A stretch of 64,000 nucleotides of DNA, taken from positions 373,125 to 437,124 of the forward strand of contig JADGDD010000001.1 in assembly GCA_016745075.1 (NCBI GenBank). The letters are read 5' to 3'. Below the pieces are notes generated by a model. It was not told where the DNA came from. It made no database searches and saw only the letters and a program-made list of their open reading frames with translations. The translations under genes were made by a program, and so were the position numbers. Origin of the DNA: Planctomycetota bacterium. Lineage in GTDB: Bacteria; Planctomycetota; UBA11346. Of this stretch, positions 47,801-57,648 are shown piece after piece (within the stretch, counting starts at the first letter, position 1; the number at the start of each line of letters is the position of its first letter).

Positions 47801-49902
47801 TTATCTTAGACCTCCAAGGCGCAGGTCCACGCTATGATGCCGTCTCAGTCGATTACATCGTCGGTTTGCCTAGTGATACCGCTTTAAATGGAACGCATTA
47901 CTCTGCCTCCCAACCCACCGAGACCACCACTATAACCTTTGAAGCGAACCCAGAAAACCCCGCTGCAGCCACACGCGAAAAAACCATCTCAGTTCCTTTA
48001 CATGGCAATGGCATCTACCAAGGGCAGAACCCTTTCTTCACCGTGCACCTCTCCAACCCTCAAGGCGGTTTCTTAGCTAACGGTAGAACACAATCCGTAG
48101 TGACTATTACAGACAACGAAGAGCAACCGACAGTCGTTTTTGTAGAACCCGTACCAGACAACACCTCATTTAATGAAGGCGATACCTATACTGGTACCAT
48201 CTCTTTAGACACACCACTCCTTGAAACAGTGACTATCAACATCGAACCGACATTAGGCATAACCGACTTTCCATCTAGTAATTACACCATATCTCCAGCA
48301 CAAATAACCTACGCAGCGGGCCAGAATGGTTCGCGGTCCTTTACCGTTACAACAACGAACAATGGTTACTACAGCCTTAACGAACAACTTGCCTTAGAAC
48401 TATCTACCTCTGGTACCATTGTTGGCACTCATAGTAATTTACTCCTAACAATTCAAAATACAGATGCAGTACCAACGATATCTCTTGATCCGGTAGGTGC
48501 CTCTCCCATTGAAGGTTTAGATGTAGTGTTGGTTGAAAATGATTTAACAGCAGGGGGGCCGCTTGCATGGCAGCAAGTTGTGCGCATTCACCCATTAAGT
48601 AAAGTTCCTATAACGGTTGTGGCACGATTAACAGAAGAGAATCTTGCAGGATACTTAGCGGCCAGTGCCGCCGACTATTCTGTTATTGCTGATGCTAGCA
48701 CGACCATTTCAGTAACAGAATCTGATCTTCTTTATCATTTTTCTCCGAATAATACACATCGAACGATTGAAATTGAGGCTACTCAAAACGATGGCTATGA
48801 AGACTTTATTGAAACCTTGTCTATAGAATTGTTGGATGGTGCGTCCTCAATCACAGGCAGCAATGATCTTCCTACCATAGCAGCAGATAAGATTTGTAAG
48901 ATTGGTATTCAGGATGTTGGAATTGCAGTGGAAGATCGATCTTTTGTTACCGATGAAGATACAGCGATTCAACATATTGCCGTAAATACACTGCATAATG
49001 GCCCTGGTGAACTTGTTTTGGAAATATCAAAACAGCCAGAGAACGGAACGTTATTGGGGGGCGATTTTTCTGATTTAACCTATACACCCAACGCTCAGTA
49101 CTATGGCGATGATTCTTTCACGGTTACAGCTTCGTTAGTGCAGGATGGTAGTGTTATAGCAACAAGGACAGGAACTATTTTTATTACTGTTACATCGGTG
49201 CTTGATCCACCAATTCTTCGTGATCACAATGTGGTTGTGCCAATAGATCATAAAATTGGTTCACTTATTATGCAGTTACATGCAGTTGATCCAGATGGAA
49301 GCATTGATACGTACGAGATAACAGCAGGGAATGATCAAGGTCTTTTTGCGATGGATGATTTGGGACATTTAACCACCGTTGCCACAATATCAGGACATGA
49401 GGTACATGCACTGACTATAGAAGTGACTGATAATGATGGCGTAAAATCAACAGGAATAATAAACATAACGGTAATAGATGCTGAAGCAGAAACTTTAGTA
49501 AAACTACCGCCATTTGACGAGGAGTATTATCTTGCCAATAAGGAGACATATCTTGGCCAATCGGTGCCTGCGCGAGTGTGGCAAACGGCGGTTGCATCAG
49601 AAGAGACGCCAGTGTTACTCGGACTAGGACGTTATTATATTGTTTCTTATTCGCCGACATATAAAAAGACACTTTCGGTAGTGGGAGCTCCCTTTGCTCC
49701 GGTTACATTCCATGTTATAGGTATGTCAGCTGCTTTATCAGATTTGGTTGATTATAGTACTAAATCATCAATTACAGTGGAGGCAGATGAGAATGGTAGT
49801 GCAAGTGTTTTCTTTTGTCCGAAGCAAAGAGGACGTTTTGTTGTTTTGGTTGGGTCACCAAAAGCATCTGGGCAGGTGCGCTATGTTTTGGAGGTAAGAT
49901 AG
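41839..49902 (+). CDS. Giant exported PA14/Calx-beta/cadherin-like protein
   Basis: 2687 residues. Signal peptide (residues about 1-34), then a DNRLRE/CBM-like beta domain (36-217), a Calx-beta repeat (220-330), two PA14 domains (about 380-470 and 550-640; the second has YNDGVRLYLDDELVIDNW), a long beta-rich region, further Calx-beta repeats (about 1437-2204, DNAIYEGDKQFTIELS, LLNNAIYDASN), a cadherin-like tandem repeat (about 2350-2454) and a final cadherin domain (VDPDGSIDTYEITAG). PA14 often binds glycans and Calx-beta repeats bind calcium, so a surface adhesin or matrix protein is likely. AGGAG precedes ATG 41839. The RHS gene starts 2 bases after its stop. No C-terminal anchor motif is seen. 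Confidence 0.85.
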   Translation: MVDFSRKRTVLICKYLSVLLLSFFCTIGSAVFAVESDVFIPIVTSADDAEEHTTGATVGAVSLTSIDLEMVNDWNAAQLVALRFQDVSIPHGVTITSAFIQFSSRAKSSSTPAALTVQVEASDHAQALTAEDFNLSGRTRTATAVSWVVPHWLDANLRGVEQRTPDLTSLIQEVTNRSGWQLGNAMTFLVSGSETDCRNAWSYNGPGEAPALHIQWTSGTRPLVSVATSQPYATETPQTAGQFIISRGDDTSGDLSVAYTLSGTAVLGEDYTVSSSGSVTIPDGQSSFVVDVSVLSDNVNELEESIILTIDTDVSSYVIETAVAELSLTDEPILPAEGTGDGALMCLHDSGVPRQVVPAIDFSWGVGSPVESMPIDDFRVSFTGYIQPRYTEMYDIIVRADDRFYLYLNYKKLGSNWGVTPQGDYVYSMYMEAGRRYYFSLSYTDNTEDASVSLLWRSARQSEEVIPQSQLYSTTNRDEFKYTDGYNALSHDTTNGQYGLLGSYYPSTDTSTAPFMRYDAKIDWYWGDIWNVVDAPFYGFPENGFRVHWKGSVAPEFTEDYTLTLVYNDGVRLYLDDELVIDNWESHTKLRESSVQVSLVAGQSYDFRLEYWEYEKKAQVQLFWESASQPYQVIPQRHFKPAPLDLTIPQQSFVSPAYIEGGRPASNKPLRAESGNNELTIRWIGQNRFATNVPLDADSDVALSIFENNELVQTDSVTWTPTVLTGEACLAVRPGDSLLFESPIDGFIRREALDGSLSEEYPVSVGDRVALAFESHGRYRVTAVTASQFVMGARNIDVMDVSIRLPNAIEIGYDRTIIIPTVGNGSSSHIVATVDGSGEIQIVSQENGIGYKSIVLSAYDIGTAELTLRLDSANGPILAQQEINSFYLELPPIAEGMCIDNITRIGSTHIRIVPYVADIELRLNLRSSLTTFFGGVNDLLVNTSDQYSNIGDFGVGRYYDEELGMDVGLLMFDVEVPLYTKTTCFSVTPWQKDLYIGESDTIEYDWLPIGDHHHSNADIEFKDVTKLTIAGTHKKPISGQRYLDYTVCIGPVMPVDVQVCYRPDVTNRVHCVTIPAGEQKAHFTLRELQLYGSQSFKIWPLHKCVSYVPSALASEETGDMHSTWDRTLEEEEGGQLGLTTSYVITGDYVPSKVWEVEFAQDRAIASVTEERTVQLQVPITFDYGKIDPNEGVYDDFKFIHDNKCYPLVGFDVWADDGIIATKTLEIGPLEIFWNMMDSYTMYQNDWHIKGTYVASINLDASLLEDQEQVAVVFNNKRQGGAYLADPTDALVIEIQDPLKPVLTIADIAGNGVNKTGTLITTQEPKDDYNLLIPLHASVPAGPGNTYDYVINMYHKKVRGNIATANFDSTAVIRGTFTSGTDEYVLFKVPRDDDTFDDDYTFVISWVSLSNGSGGDAIAPVIGERSSLRYRVVDRDRFIFFEESSMTINESDGPIVVNVLSSISNDTTSNLLFSIEEDTNQSTVGWSPFSLTALSLSKEDNKTSFVIDPIDYIGRQQLVIRLLDNDFSHLHPYLPTELTITINSPIVDPMQFPEIEFAERKSLHQMVILDELIDDPNQADLNLVARAEASKNIHVDFAWNTPKPLIYNAVVYGQATWHTYTGEDYETEDVRSLVEVGSTASTFKMSEPMYDNTSSVSLVMVDDELGSRYTPQRATVGIERTHDILYNYVIDNVIIGFDNAYVTETGELQLEVFEDAGELGLKVVADSDAPRNHALFVNYEINVHGIDSALGQYDGNTVTGAHYSTAARKGQLQINPNETHVILPIALLDNAIYEGDKQFTIELSRAISGELVQERRLLSCIIRDRELPPPDIYIEFDDVTIAQFSEAEVDGAVVRQEVSLGLSLNIVDQPGGSDPRLVSTFVDYLITPGTAIAGIHYANEGLSGQIEFTKDETIGSIPIVLLNNAIYDASNLAPTFTVTLSNPQNGITQQSTISVQINEDELPPATVYFACHTSHIDVDEDAGTAAISIILDLQGAGPRYDAVSVDYIVGLPSDTALNGTHYSASQPTETTTITFEANPENPAAATREKTISVPLHGNGIYQGQNPFFTVHLSNPQGGFLANGRTQSVVTITDNEEQPTVVFVEPVPDNTSFNEGDTYTGTISLDTPLLETVTINIEPTLGITDFPSSNYTISPAQITYAAGQNGSRSFTVTTTNNGYYSLNEQLALELSTSGTIVGTHSNLLLTIQNTDAVPTISLDPVGASPIEGLDVVLVENDLTAGGPLAWQQVVRIHPLSKVPITVVARLTEENLAGYLAASAADYSVIADASTTISVTESDLLYHFSPNNTHRTIEIEATQNDGYEDFIETLSIELLDGASSITGSNDLPTIAADKICKIGIQDVGIAVEDRSFVTDEDTAIQHIAVNTLHNGPGELVLEISKQPENGTLLGGDFSDLTYTPNAQYYGDDSFTVTASLVQDGSVIATRTGTIFITVTSVLDPPILRDHNVVVPIDHKIGSLIMQLHAVDPDGSIDTYEITAGNDQGLFAMDDLGHLTTVATISGHEVHALTIEVTDNDGVKSTGIINITVIDAEAETLVKLPPFDEEYYLANKETYLGQSVPARVWQTAVASEETPVLLGLGRYYIVSYSPTYKKTLSVVGAPFAPVTFHVIGMSAALSDLVDYSTKSSITVEADENGSASVFFCPKQRGRFVVLVGSPKASGQVRYVLEVR

Positions 49903-49904
49903 TT

Positions 49905-52900
49905 ATGAATACCATTCTTAAAAATTTGAGGCATTTCCATACTGGAATAAAAGCAAAAATGTCGTGTTGGACATTCTTTATACCATTTCTTGTTGCTTTG
50001 TGTTCGCTTGGAACCATAACAGCAGGAACTCTTGCAGGGAGTCATTTTGAAGAGGAATGGCATAGTAGAACCGAATTCACGATTAAATTTCTCCTTCCGG
50101 TGAACAAAGAAGAAGCTCCAGAATGGACCTATTCGGTTGGGGCAGCAGATGTTGGGTTGTATTTGCAGGGGCAATCTTATGGAACAATGCCAGATGGTAC
50201 GCATGTTTGTACTTTACGGTTTAGAATACTGAGTAGTGGGACTCATCTTATCCAGCAAACAGACGGTAGTCATTATGCGAGTGTTTACACCTATCCGATT
50301 GCTGAGAGTGTTTCCATTCAAGGTGAACAAACGGTTAATGGGGGAGATGTTCAAACATATACTGGCACCGTGCTTGATCAGTATGGAAACAATATGGCTT
50401 ATTCGGGTGGGTACTGGTGGAATTGGACCGTAACGCTTGGCTCTGGTACGAGAGAGTTCTCTAAAAATGAATTTATATGGACAGCACCTTATGTTTCATC
50501 CTATCACCTTGCCGAAATAAAATTGTCTATTGATGAGGATGTTGAAGAAACTCTTTTGGTGAAAATTTACCCCGCCCCTATTACGTTATGGGGAACAACA
50601 GCGATAAAAGATCCTGACACCTATGGGAAAATTCGATTGAGTACGCATGGAGAGGGTGGTAGAGGAGAAGATTACCTTCAGTATCAGTGGTCTATTTCAG
50701 AAGGTGATATGCCAGCCGGAGCCTCGGTGAGTTTTTCTGATGCAAACAAGCAATTTGCTTATGCGAATGCTTCTCATGAAGGGACTTATACGTTTCTTGT
50801 TTCAGTTACAGATGGATATACAACAGAAACTGACAATGTCTCTATTACTATAGGAGCACCGCCTGAATTTATCATATCATCTTTTACGGCAGAACCAGTG
50901 ACTTATCCATCTTTCCTGAATTGGGTTAAGTTAAAAGTAATTGCAACAGGTGGTACAGGAAGTTTCGATTATATTTGGTCTGTGACGGATAAACCAGTAG
51001 GGGCATCAGTTGATTTAGGTTTTGGCTCTTTCGCGTCAAGTGGCACAGCAATAGTAAGCCATCCTGGTGTTTATGAATTTGAAGTGACTGTCCGAGATAT
51101 TCAAACTGGGTTAGTTGCAACAAAACGTGCAACGGCTTCTGTCGGCCAGAGTCAATTATCTCTTACTGATATTGTAGCAACCAGAGAGAATGAGAGTAGT
51201 CCAATTCATGTGCGTGTGGAAGCTCGGAATGCTGTTGGGAGCGTGTCTTTCTCTTGGAGTGGAACTGGGGTGACCGGCGGTACCGTTGGTTTTACTGCAC
51301 CCTCTTCGGCAGAGACCGATGTGAATTTATCAGAAGATGGTAAGTATTTATTAACGGTTTCAGCCACAGATGAATTTGGTGGACATGTAAGTAAAAAAAT
51401 AGTTGTCCGCTCGGGCGATCAGAATTTACAAGATGACTTGCCTCAAGTGAATCAGAAACAGGGTATTTACGATGGTTGTTTAAGTGATTTTCAGGCGATT
51501 CCGGTGGTATCTTTTTCTCATGGTCAGTCACTTATTGATAATACAAAATTGACACATATGCATACGGCAACGGACTATATTCATCAGTTACCAACGGGTG
51601 GTTGTTCAAGTTGTCCGGCTCCTAATTATGATTTACCACGCTTACAACTTGACCGTGTTCATCGTTATGCAGATATTGATCATATAGGAAGTTATGGACC
51701 AGGTGTTTTTAATTCATATGATAAGAAGCTTTATTTGTACAGCTATGTTGCCAATCGTATTGAATATTGGAATCCGCAAGGAACTGGAAGCATTATAGCT
51801 GAACCGAATGGTAACGAATACACTGATCCTCAGCAGTCCATTAAACATATCCGTCTTTTTGACGATTCTGGCACACAAACGATGGATCATAAAGCAACTG
51901 TGAAGGCTGTGGTAACAAGTTGGTCTGGAGAAGAGCTGGTCTTCGAAATTATTGACACTGAAAGGGCAGAGGAACCATTTATTTATTTGCATTGTGGCCG
52001 TTTATCTACGATTACAGACCGTAATGGTAACGGTATAACTATTGATTATGTGTATGACCAAACTGCAACGAGCGAGGAGCTTTCTCATGATTATAATCGT
52101 TTGTGGATGATTAATACAATTACCGATGGTTATGGATTTACTTGTCGTATCGGAGAAGAAAATTATGTAAATACGTCGGGCTTTTGGGTTGTTGCTCAGG
52201 CTATATTGCCGGATAATACTGCGATTGTGTATGAATATGATCAAGACATGTTGGTTGGATTGAATAAGGTTAGATATGCCGATGGATCTGTTTCGTCATT
52301 TGCCTATCAAGCTGATGCTTCCAACGGTCTCTTTGGCATCTCCTATCATGATGTGGGTGCAGAAACTATTCACCGCCGTAAAACTGTTTATTGGACGCTT
52401 CCAACTATTGACCTTGAATTTGATGGTGAAGAACACCGATTAAATCAAGTACCATATCGTGTACGTCAAGTTAAAAACGGTGCAGGTGAGTTAAGTTACA
52501 AGAACTGGTTAGATATTGGAAGTAATGGTAAGAGTACAACTTACATTTGGGAAGCCGGTGGTCCAAATGGACAAGGTGTGTTGAAAAATTATGAGACGAA
52601 TGATGGTATCCCAGTTCGTTCCTGTATTGCAAAGAAGTTTGACCTAGATGAGTCACCAACAAGCAATAGTTACGACTGGGAAGTGTTGGAGGAATTTTCT
52701 ACTGATACAGCAGTTCGTGTTACCGAACATATTGAAACGGGGGAGAATGGTTTTGCTAAGCGCCGTACGGTATTTGATCCTGATGTAACAGAAGACGATG
52801 TGTTAGAACGTATCGAGTATGTACCAGCAGGTGTTGACGCAGAGAACAAAGTTATCTGGCAAGAATTTTCACGTTATAGTCATAAGGTTAATGCTTTTCG

Positions 52901-55900
52901 TCAACCCTTAGAGGAGATTCATGAGGATGGAACGAAAACGGTTTATGATTATGATGACAAGGGAAATGTGCTGAGTATAACACGTGCCGACGATGTCGTT
53001 GGTGTAGAAAGCACGATTAAGTATACGTATTACGGAGACAATGATACAGCCCCGGCAGGCCTCGTTAAAACGAGTGAAGATGCAGAAGGGCATATTACGA
53101 ATTACACTTATTATCCATCTGGTCTATTACAAACAAAGACCATGCCTCCAGATGAGGAGGGTGGTGTTCGTGGTGTGTATACCTACACCTATTATAACGA
53201 CTCTGGCCGTCTCAGATCCGTTAAAGACCCAGCAAACCGTGAAACCATTTATCGGTATGATGAACGGGGCCGTTTACAGTATATAGACCACCCTAACAAT
53301 ACGACTGAATCTTTTGTCTATAACACCAGTGGTACCCAAGCAAATCTTTTAGAAGAACATATTGATTCCAATGGTGTTTCAGAATCTTTTGACTACGATT
53401 TAGCCGGTCGATTAATAACGCACACCGTTGATGCGAATAATGTAGAATCGGATAGTGCTACTGTATTAACCTATCCATCTGGTGCTCGCATTGCTAGCAG
53501 TACCGTTGTGAATGGAACTCGCATCGAACATGACTACGATCATCAACAACGTCCTTTAGCAACGCGTTCCTACTTTAATGATACAGAATTCCAAGAATCA
53601 ACAACACAGTACGATCAAGAAGGCCGTCCATTTATTCTGACCGATTACCACGGTCGCCGTTCCTTTATTGTCTATGATGATCGTAGTCGCCCCATCAGAA
53701 CCATTAAAGAAGCCTGGAAGAACCCAAGTGAACTTTCGGTATTTGCCGCACTCACAACAGAAAGCGCACAAGTAACCTTCTTAAAACAGCTTGCCCGTCT
53801 TCCAGAGACCACAGAAACGCCAGCCTATGTCATAACGGATCAACGGTATGACATACGTGACCGAGTAACATGGTCCGCTGACACTGCGGGGATTGTGACT
53901 ACCTTTGAATATAACGAACTCAACCAACTTGTAGCAGAAAATGCTGCCGTTTACACACATACACTAGATGCACAGGCAGGCTTTACAGACACCTTCACCG
54001 TCATTACAGACTCAAGCATCCCAGCGCGTACCGCTTACGAATATGATGCCAATGGCCAGCAAACCAAAATTATTTATCCGAAAAGTTTTGCCCTTACCAT
54101 TACCACCAACAGTATCACTGTTGCCCCCGGCCTACTAGGGGAATTTTCAACGGAAACAGCTTATACCCAACGTGGTCTTGTGCAGAGTCGTACTAAAGCA
54201 GCAGGTTTGGATGAAACGGCCAGCACTCGTCCCGAAAAAGCCACCGAATCCTTTTCCTATACGGTTGATGGTAAACTTGCGCTTCATACAGATTATCGCA
54301 GCAACGAATGGGCCAACATCTATGGTTCCTGCTGTGGTGCCAAACTTGTCTCACAAGACCCCAGCGGTGCAGCTATTATCACTCGTCGAGACGGCAATGA
54401 TAACATAACCCACCGGGTAACGGTCTCTGACTACAGTTTGGTCTCGGATTTAAGCAACCCACCAGCAACAGCACAGGTGGATGGAAAAATCGTTCGTGTA
54501 ACCTTGGCAGAGACCACGACACAATATGATGGTCGCAATCGTCCGATCAGCCAAACTCAGTGGTTCGTGCCGCTGGAATTGGTCGACTCTTTTCATCCAC
54601 CGGCACCGCCAAGCACCAGTGATCAGGGTTTAACGACCTGGTTCCTCTATGACGATCACGCATCTGACGGTATTGGTATAGCTGCGAATACCATCCCAGG
54701 TCTCAGCGTTGCGGCCAACTTTTCATCAGAAGTAGACGATCTTGATTTGGGTGCGAATGCTACGGGTTCAGCTCGCCTTGTCGTCAGCCCAACTCACGAA
54801 GTGTCAGTCACCATTGCCGACGGTCTTGGTCGAACCGTAAAAAGTTTCACCGCCGCGCTCGTATCCGGTTCCTGGTCCATTATCAACCGTGTAGAAATAG
54901 AACCAAGTATAGAAATAACAACACTTCCACCTTTTGCTGGCGTGTCCCTCGAAAAGCGCACAACAACCCGTAACTTTGTTGGCAGTACGCCAGACCAAAT
55001 TACGGCCCATTATTACGACGGTTTTGGTCGTATTCTTGCTACAGAAGACGCTCTTACGCACCGCTCCACAGCAATTTATAACGCCCGTGGTCAACAGGTT
55101 CGCACCCGTTCACCCGAAGGTCGTGGTCAAGACCGTGTTTACGATGAACGCGGACGCCTAAAAACGATCACAGACACCAACTTAGATGGCAGCACCTACA
55201 GCTACGACGTACATGGCAATACCATTAGCAGCACTGATGCTCTGTCCAAAATAACGACACAGGCTTACGATGCACTAGATCGCCTTAAAGAAGTAACAGA
55301 CCGCTTGTCCGGAAAAACCACCTATACCTATGATAACGGTGATAATGTTAAGACGATTACCGATGCCGAAGACAAAGTAACAACCTACGGCTACAACAGT
55401 CGTGGCTTGCTGGAAAGCATTCTCTACGCTAACGGCAAAACACGCGGTATGACCTACGACGGTGCAGGTCGTCTGAAAGTTGCGACGAATCAAGCCGCTG
55501 AAACCGCAACGAATACTTACGATTTGGTAGGGCGTTTAACCAACGTTGCCTACAGCGCAGATAGCACCTCGGATAGTTTCACCTACGATGATGCGAGTCG
55601 TTTGCTCACAGCGACAGGGGGCCGCTATAGCACAGAGGTCATTCGCGCTTATGATGACTTCGGTCGATTAAAAACAGAACAACAGAAGAGCACTCATCCA
55701 AGTGCGTTATTCGATCAAACAGTGAGCTATAGCATTTATGATGAGCAAAGCCGTCTCAAAGAAATAACGTATCCATCAACGCATAAAGCTGAGTTTGCTT
55801 ATACAGATCGCAATGAACTGCAATCAGTTGAATTCATGAACGATTTAGCTGTTCACCGAATCTACACAGCAGATGGTCAGCCACACATCAGCAGCTACGG

Positions 55901-57647
55901 CAATGGCGTCATCGACACGCGTACCTACCGTGAAACTGATGGCATGCTCGCAACGATCATCGCTGAAAAAGCCTCAACCGATATCGTGAATCTCAATCAT
56001 ACACCAGCAGGTGCCAGTTATGACGCGAATAAACGACTCAAAGCGATTGTTGATAGTGTCACGCCAACACAGACGCAAACGTTTGATAGTTATGATGCAG
56101 AAGGCCGTCTCACCGCTTGGAATCGACGCGACACCACTGTTGCGGGTACAAGCCAAGAAACCGAAAGCTGGACCCTCTCGCTCGTAGGAGATTGGGACAG
56201 CGTCACAACGGGTGGCACTACAGAAGCCCGTACACATGACGATATCCATGCAGTTACACAGCATAAAACGCAAACGATTAGCTATGATGACAAAGGAAAT
56301 ATCACCGCTAATCCAACGCGGATGCATGGCTACACTTGGGATCAACAAAATCGTCTAAGTGGTATGGATAACGATACAACGGATGCCACCGCAACAAATA
56401 ACATAGCCTATCGCTACGACGCTCTCGGTCGCCGCGTGAGTAAAACCGTAGACGGAACAACAACAGCTTACACGTATAATGGTAGCCAAGTCATCGGAGA
56501 ATACGATATTGCTCTCGATGGTACGGCCACGCTCGGCCAAGAGTTTGTCTACGGCAGCTATGTCGATGAACCAGTCGCCATGCGCAAAGCAGATGGTACG
56601 ACGTATTACTATCACAGTGACCGTCGCTATAGCGTGCAAGCGTTGACGGATAGCAACGGTGTTATTGTTGAGCGTTATGCGTATACGCCGTTTGGTGAGA
56701 TGACGTTGTTTGATGGTAGTGGTACTGAGATTGCTCAGTCAGCTGTGGGGAATTCTTATACCTACACCGGAAGGCGTTACGACAATGAATCCGGTCTCTA
56801 TTACTTCCGCGCGCGGATGTATGATGCGGAGCTGGGGAGGTTCCTGAGTCAAGACCCTCTTGGATATGTTGATGGGATGAGTTTATATACAGGGTATTTT
56901 GCACCGAATGGTGTTGATCCGTTTGGTTTGACTGATTGGGACCTTATGATGGGGGTTGTTGATCCGGTTATTGTAATTCCTCCACTTCATGATCCTGGTC
57001 TTCGAAGTGAATCTGAAGGTGATAACGTAGGGGCTGAATTGGCACGAGATGCATTGAGGCGGGAGCTCTTGACCCCTGATCCTCGTCCATATCTGAATTA
57101 TGGAGATGGTTTTCGTGAGGCGAATAGTAATCAAGAAGGGTGGAGTGATGATAATATTCGGCGTGTGTCCCAGGATATAGGAACAACTGGGGATATTATT
57201 CTCAATATAGTTACTTTAGGTCGGGCTCAAAGTCTAAGAAGAGGCTTAAATGCTGTAGCAAATGTTTCTGACGAGGTTGGCGGTGCAGCGCGGCAAACAA
57301 GTAAAGTTGCAGGGAGTTGTGATAATTTATTAGATACGACGAAAAATGTTTCTAAGAAAACGAGTAGCCCAACTAAGGCAGGAACAGAACGAGCCAAAAA
57401 CATAGAGAAAGGTATTCCAGAAAGTGCGTTAGGGCCGAGTGGCAAACCAAAGGTTCACGTTAAGAAACATCCGACCAGGAAGCGTTCCCAAGATGCTGCT
57501 CAGGACCGTAGTCGTAAAGGTGGTACACCTGAGCAACACAAGAACCCAACCAAAGGTGAAGACCCTCATTATCATCCAGATGGGTCCAATCATCGCGAGC
57601 ATCATACTTATCCGGGTCGAGGCTTTCCTCGAAATGAGGGGCATTGA
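49905..57647 (+). CDS. Secreted RHS-repeat polymorphic toxin
   Basis: 2580 residues. An N-terminal hydrophobic export segment (FFIPFLVALCSLGTITAG), several Ig/PKD-like domains (about 70-520), then an RHS/YD-repeat shell from about 540 (many copies of xYDxxGR-type units). The core closes with YTGRRYDNESGLYYFRARMYD, GRFLSQDPLG and GVDPFGL, the self-cleavage-type end of RHS proteins. The variable C-terminus (from about residue 2345) ends in a small basic domain with KPKVHVKKHP and PHYHPDGSNHREHH, resembling His-rich nuclease toxin ends. A 101-residue acidic protein follows immediately. ATG 49905 is used because the longer frame overlaps the upstream gene. Bases 54803-54929 recur at 59916-60042. 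Confidence 0.9.
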   Translation: MNTILKNLRHFHTGIKAKMSCWTFFIPFLVALCSLGTITAGTLAGSHFEEEWHSRTEFTIKFLLPVNKEEAPEWTYSVGAADVGLYLQGQSYGTMPDGTHVCTLRFRILSSGTHLIQQTDGSHYASVYTYPIAESVSIQGEQTVNGGDVQTYTGTVLDQYGNNMAYSGGYWWNWTVTLGSGTREFSKNEFIWTAPYVSSYHLAEIKLSIDEDVEETLLVKIYPAPITLWGTTAIKDPDTYGKIRLSTHGEGGRGEDYLQYQWSISEGDMPAGASVSFSDANKQFAYANASHEGTYTFLVSVTDGYTTETDNVSITIGAPPEFIISSFTAEPVTYPSFLNWVKLKVIATGGTGSFDYIWSVTDKPVGASVDLGFGSFASSGTAIVSHPGVYEFEVTVRDIQTGLVATKRATASVGQSQLSLTDIVATRENESSPIHVRVEARNAVGSVSFSWSGTGVTGGTVGFTAPSSAETDVNLSEDGKYLLTVSATDEFGGHVSKKIVVRSGDQNLQDDLPQVNQKQGIYDGCLSDFQAIPVVSFSHGQSLIDNTKLTHMHTATDYIHQLPTGGCSSCPAPNYDLPRLQLDRVHRYADIDHIGSYGPGVFNSYDKKLYLYSYVANRIEYWNPQGTGSIIAEPNGNEYTDPQQSIKHIRLFDDSGTQTMDHKATVKAVVTSWSGEELVFEIIDTERAEEPFIYLHCGRLSTITDRNGNGITIDYVYDQTATSEELSHDYNRLWMINTITDGYGFTCRIGEENYVNTSGFWVVAQAILPDNTAIVYEYDQDMLVGLNKVRYADGSVSSFAYQADASNGLFGISYHDVGAETIHRRKTVYWTLPTIDLEFDGEEHRLNQVPYRVRQVKNGAGELSYKNWLDIGSNGKSTTYIWEAGGPNGQGVLKNYETNDGIPVRSCIAKKFDLDESPTSNSYDWEVLEEFSTDTAVRVTEHIETGENGFAKRRTVFDPDVTEDDVLERIEYVPAGVDAENKVIWQEFSRYSHKVNAFRQPLEEIHEDGTKTVYDYDDKGNVLSITRADDVVGVESTIKYTYYGDNDTAPAGLVKTSEDAEGHITNYTYYPSGLLQTKTMPPDEEGGVRGVYTYTYYNDSGRLRSVKDPANRETIYRYDERGRLQYIDHPNNTTESFVYNTSGTQANLLEEHIDSNGVSESFDYDLAGRLITHTVDANNVESDSATVLTYPSGARIASSTVVNGTRIEHDYDHQQRPLATRSYFNDTEFQESTTQYDQEGRPFILTDYHGRRSFIVYDDRSRPIRTIKEAWKNPSELSVFAALTTESAQVTFLKQLARLPETTETPAYVITDQRYDIRDRVTWSADTAGIVTTFEYNELNQLVAENAAVYTHTLDAQAGFTDTFTVITDSSIPARTAYEYDANGQQTKIIYPKSFALTITTNSITVAPGLLGEFSTETAYTQRGLVQSRTKAAGLDETASTRPEKATESFSYTVDGKLALHTDYRSNEWANIYGSCCGAKLVSQDPSGAAIITRRDGNDNITHRVTVSDYSLVSDLSNPPATAQVDGKIVRVTLAETTTQYDGRNRPISQTQWFVPLELVDSFHPPAPPSTSDQGLTTWFLYDDHASDGIGIAANTIPGLSVAANFSSEVDDLDLGANATGSARLVVSPTHEVSVTIADGLGRTVKSFTAALVSGSWSIINRVEIEPSIEITTLPPFAGVSLEKRTTTRNFVGSTPDQITAHYYDGFGRILATEDALTHRSTAIYNARGQQVRTRSPEGRGQDRVYDERGRLKTITDTNLDGSTYSYDVHGNTISSTDALSKITTQAYDALDRLKEVTDRLSGKTTYTYDNGDNVKTITDAEDKVTTYGYNSRGLLESILYANGKTRGMTYDGAGRLKVATNQAAETATNTYDLVGRLTNVAYSADSTSDSFTYDDASRLLTATGGRYSTEVIRAYDDFGRLKTEQQKSTHPSALFDQTVSYSIYDEQSRLKEITYPSTHKAEFAYTDRNELQSVEFMNDLAVHRIYTADGQPHISSYGNGVIDTRTYRETDGMLATIIAEKASTDIVNLNHTPAGASYDANKRLKAIVDSVTPTQTQTFDSYDAEGRLTAWNRRDTTVAGTSQETESWTLSLVGDWDSVTTGGTTEARTHDDIHAVTQHKTQTISYDDKGNITANPTRMHGYTWDQQNRLSGMDNDTTDATATNNIAYRYDALGRRVSKTVDGTTTAYTYNGSQVIGEYDIALDGTATLGQEFVYGSYVDEPVAMRKADGTTYYYHSDRRYSVQALTDSNGVIVERYAYTPFGEMTLFDGSGTEIAQSAVGNSYTYTGRRYDNESGLYYFRARMYDAELGRFLSQDPLGYVDGMSLYTGYFAPNGVDPFGLTDWDLMMGVVDPVIVIPPLHDPGLRSESEGDNVGAELARDALRRELLTPDPRPYLNYGDGFREANSNQEGWSDDNIRRVSQDIGTTGDIILNIVTLGRAQSLRRGLNAVANVSDEVGGAARQTSKVAGSCDNLLDTTKNVSKKTSSPTKAGTERAKNIEKGIPESALGPSGKPKVHVKKHPTRKRSQDAAQDRSRKGGTPEQHKNPTKGEDPHYHPDGSNHREHHTYPGRGFPRNEGH

Positions 57648-57648
57648 T

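Noticed and set aside
49905-57647. RHS protein as a type VI secretion effector or Tc toxin subunit
   Set aside because: No vgrG, PAAR, hcp or Tc genes nearby, and the protein carries its own N-terminal export signal.
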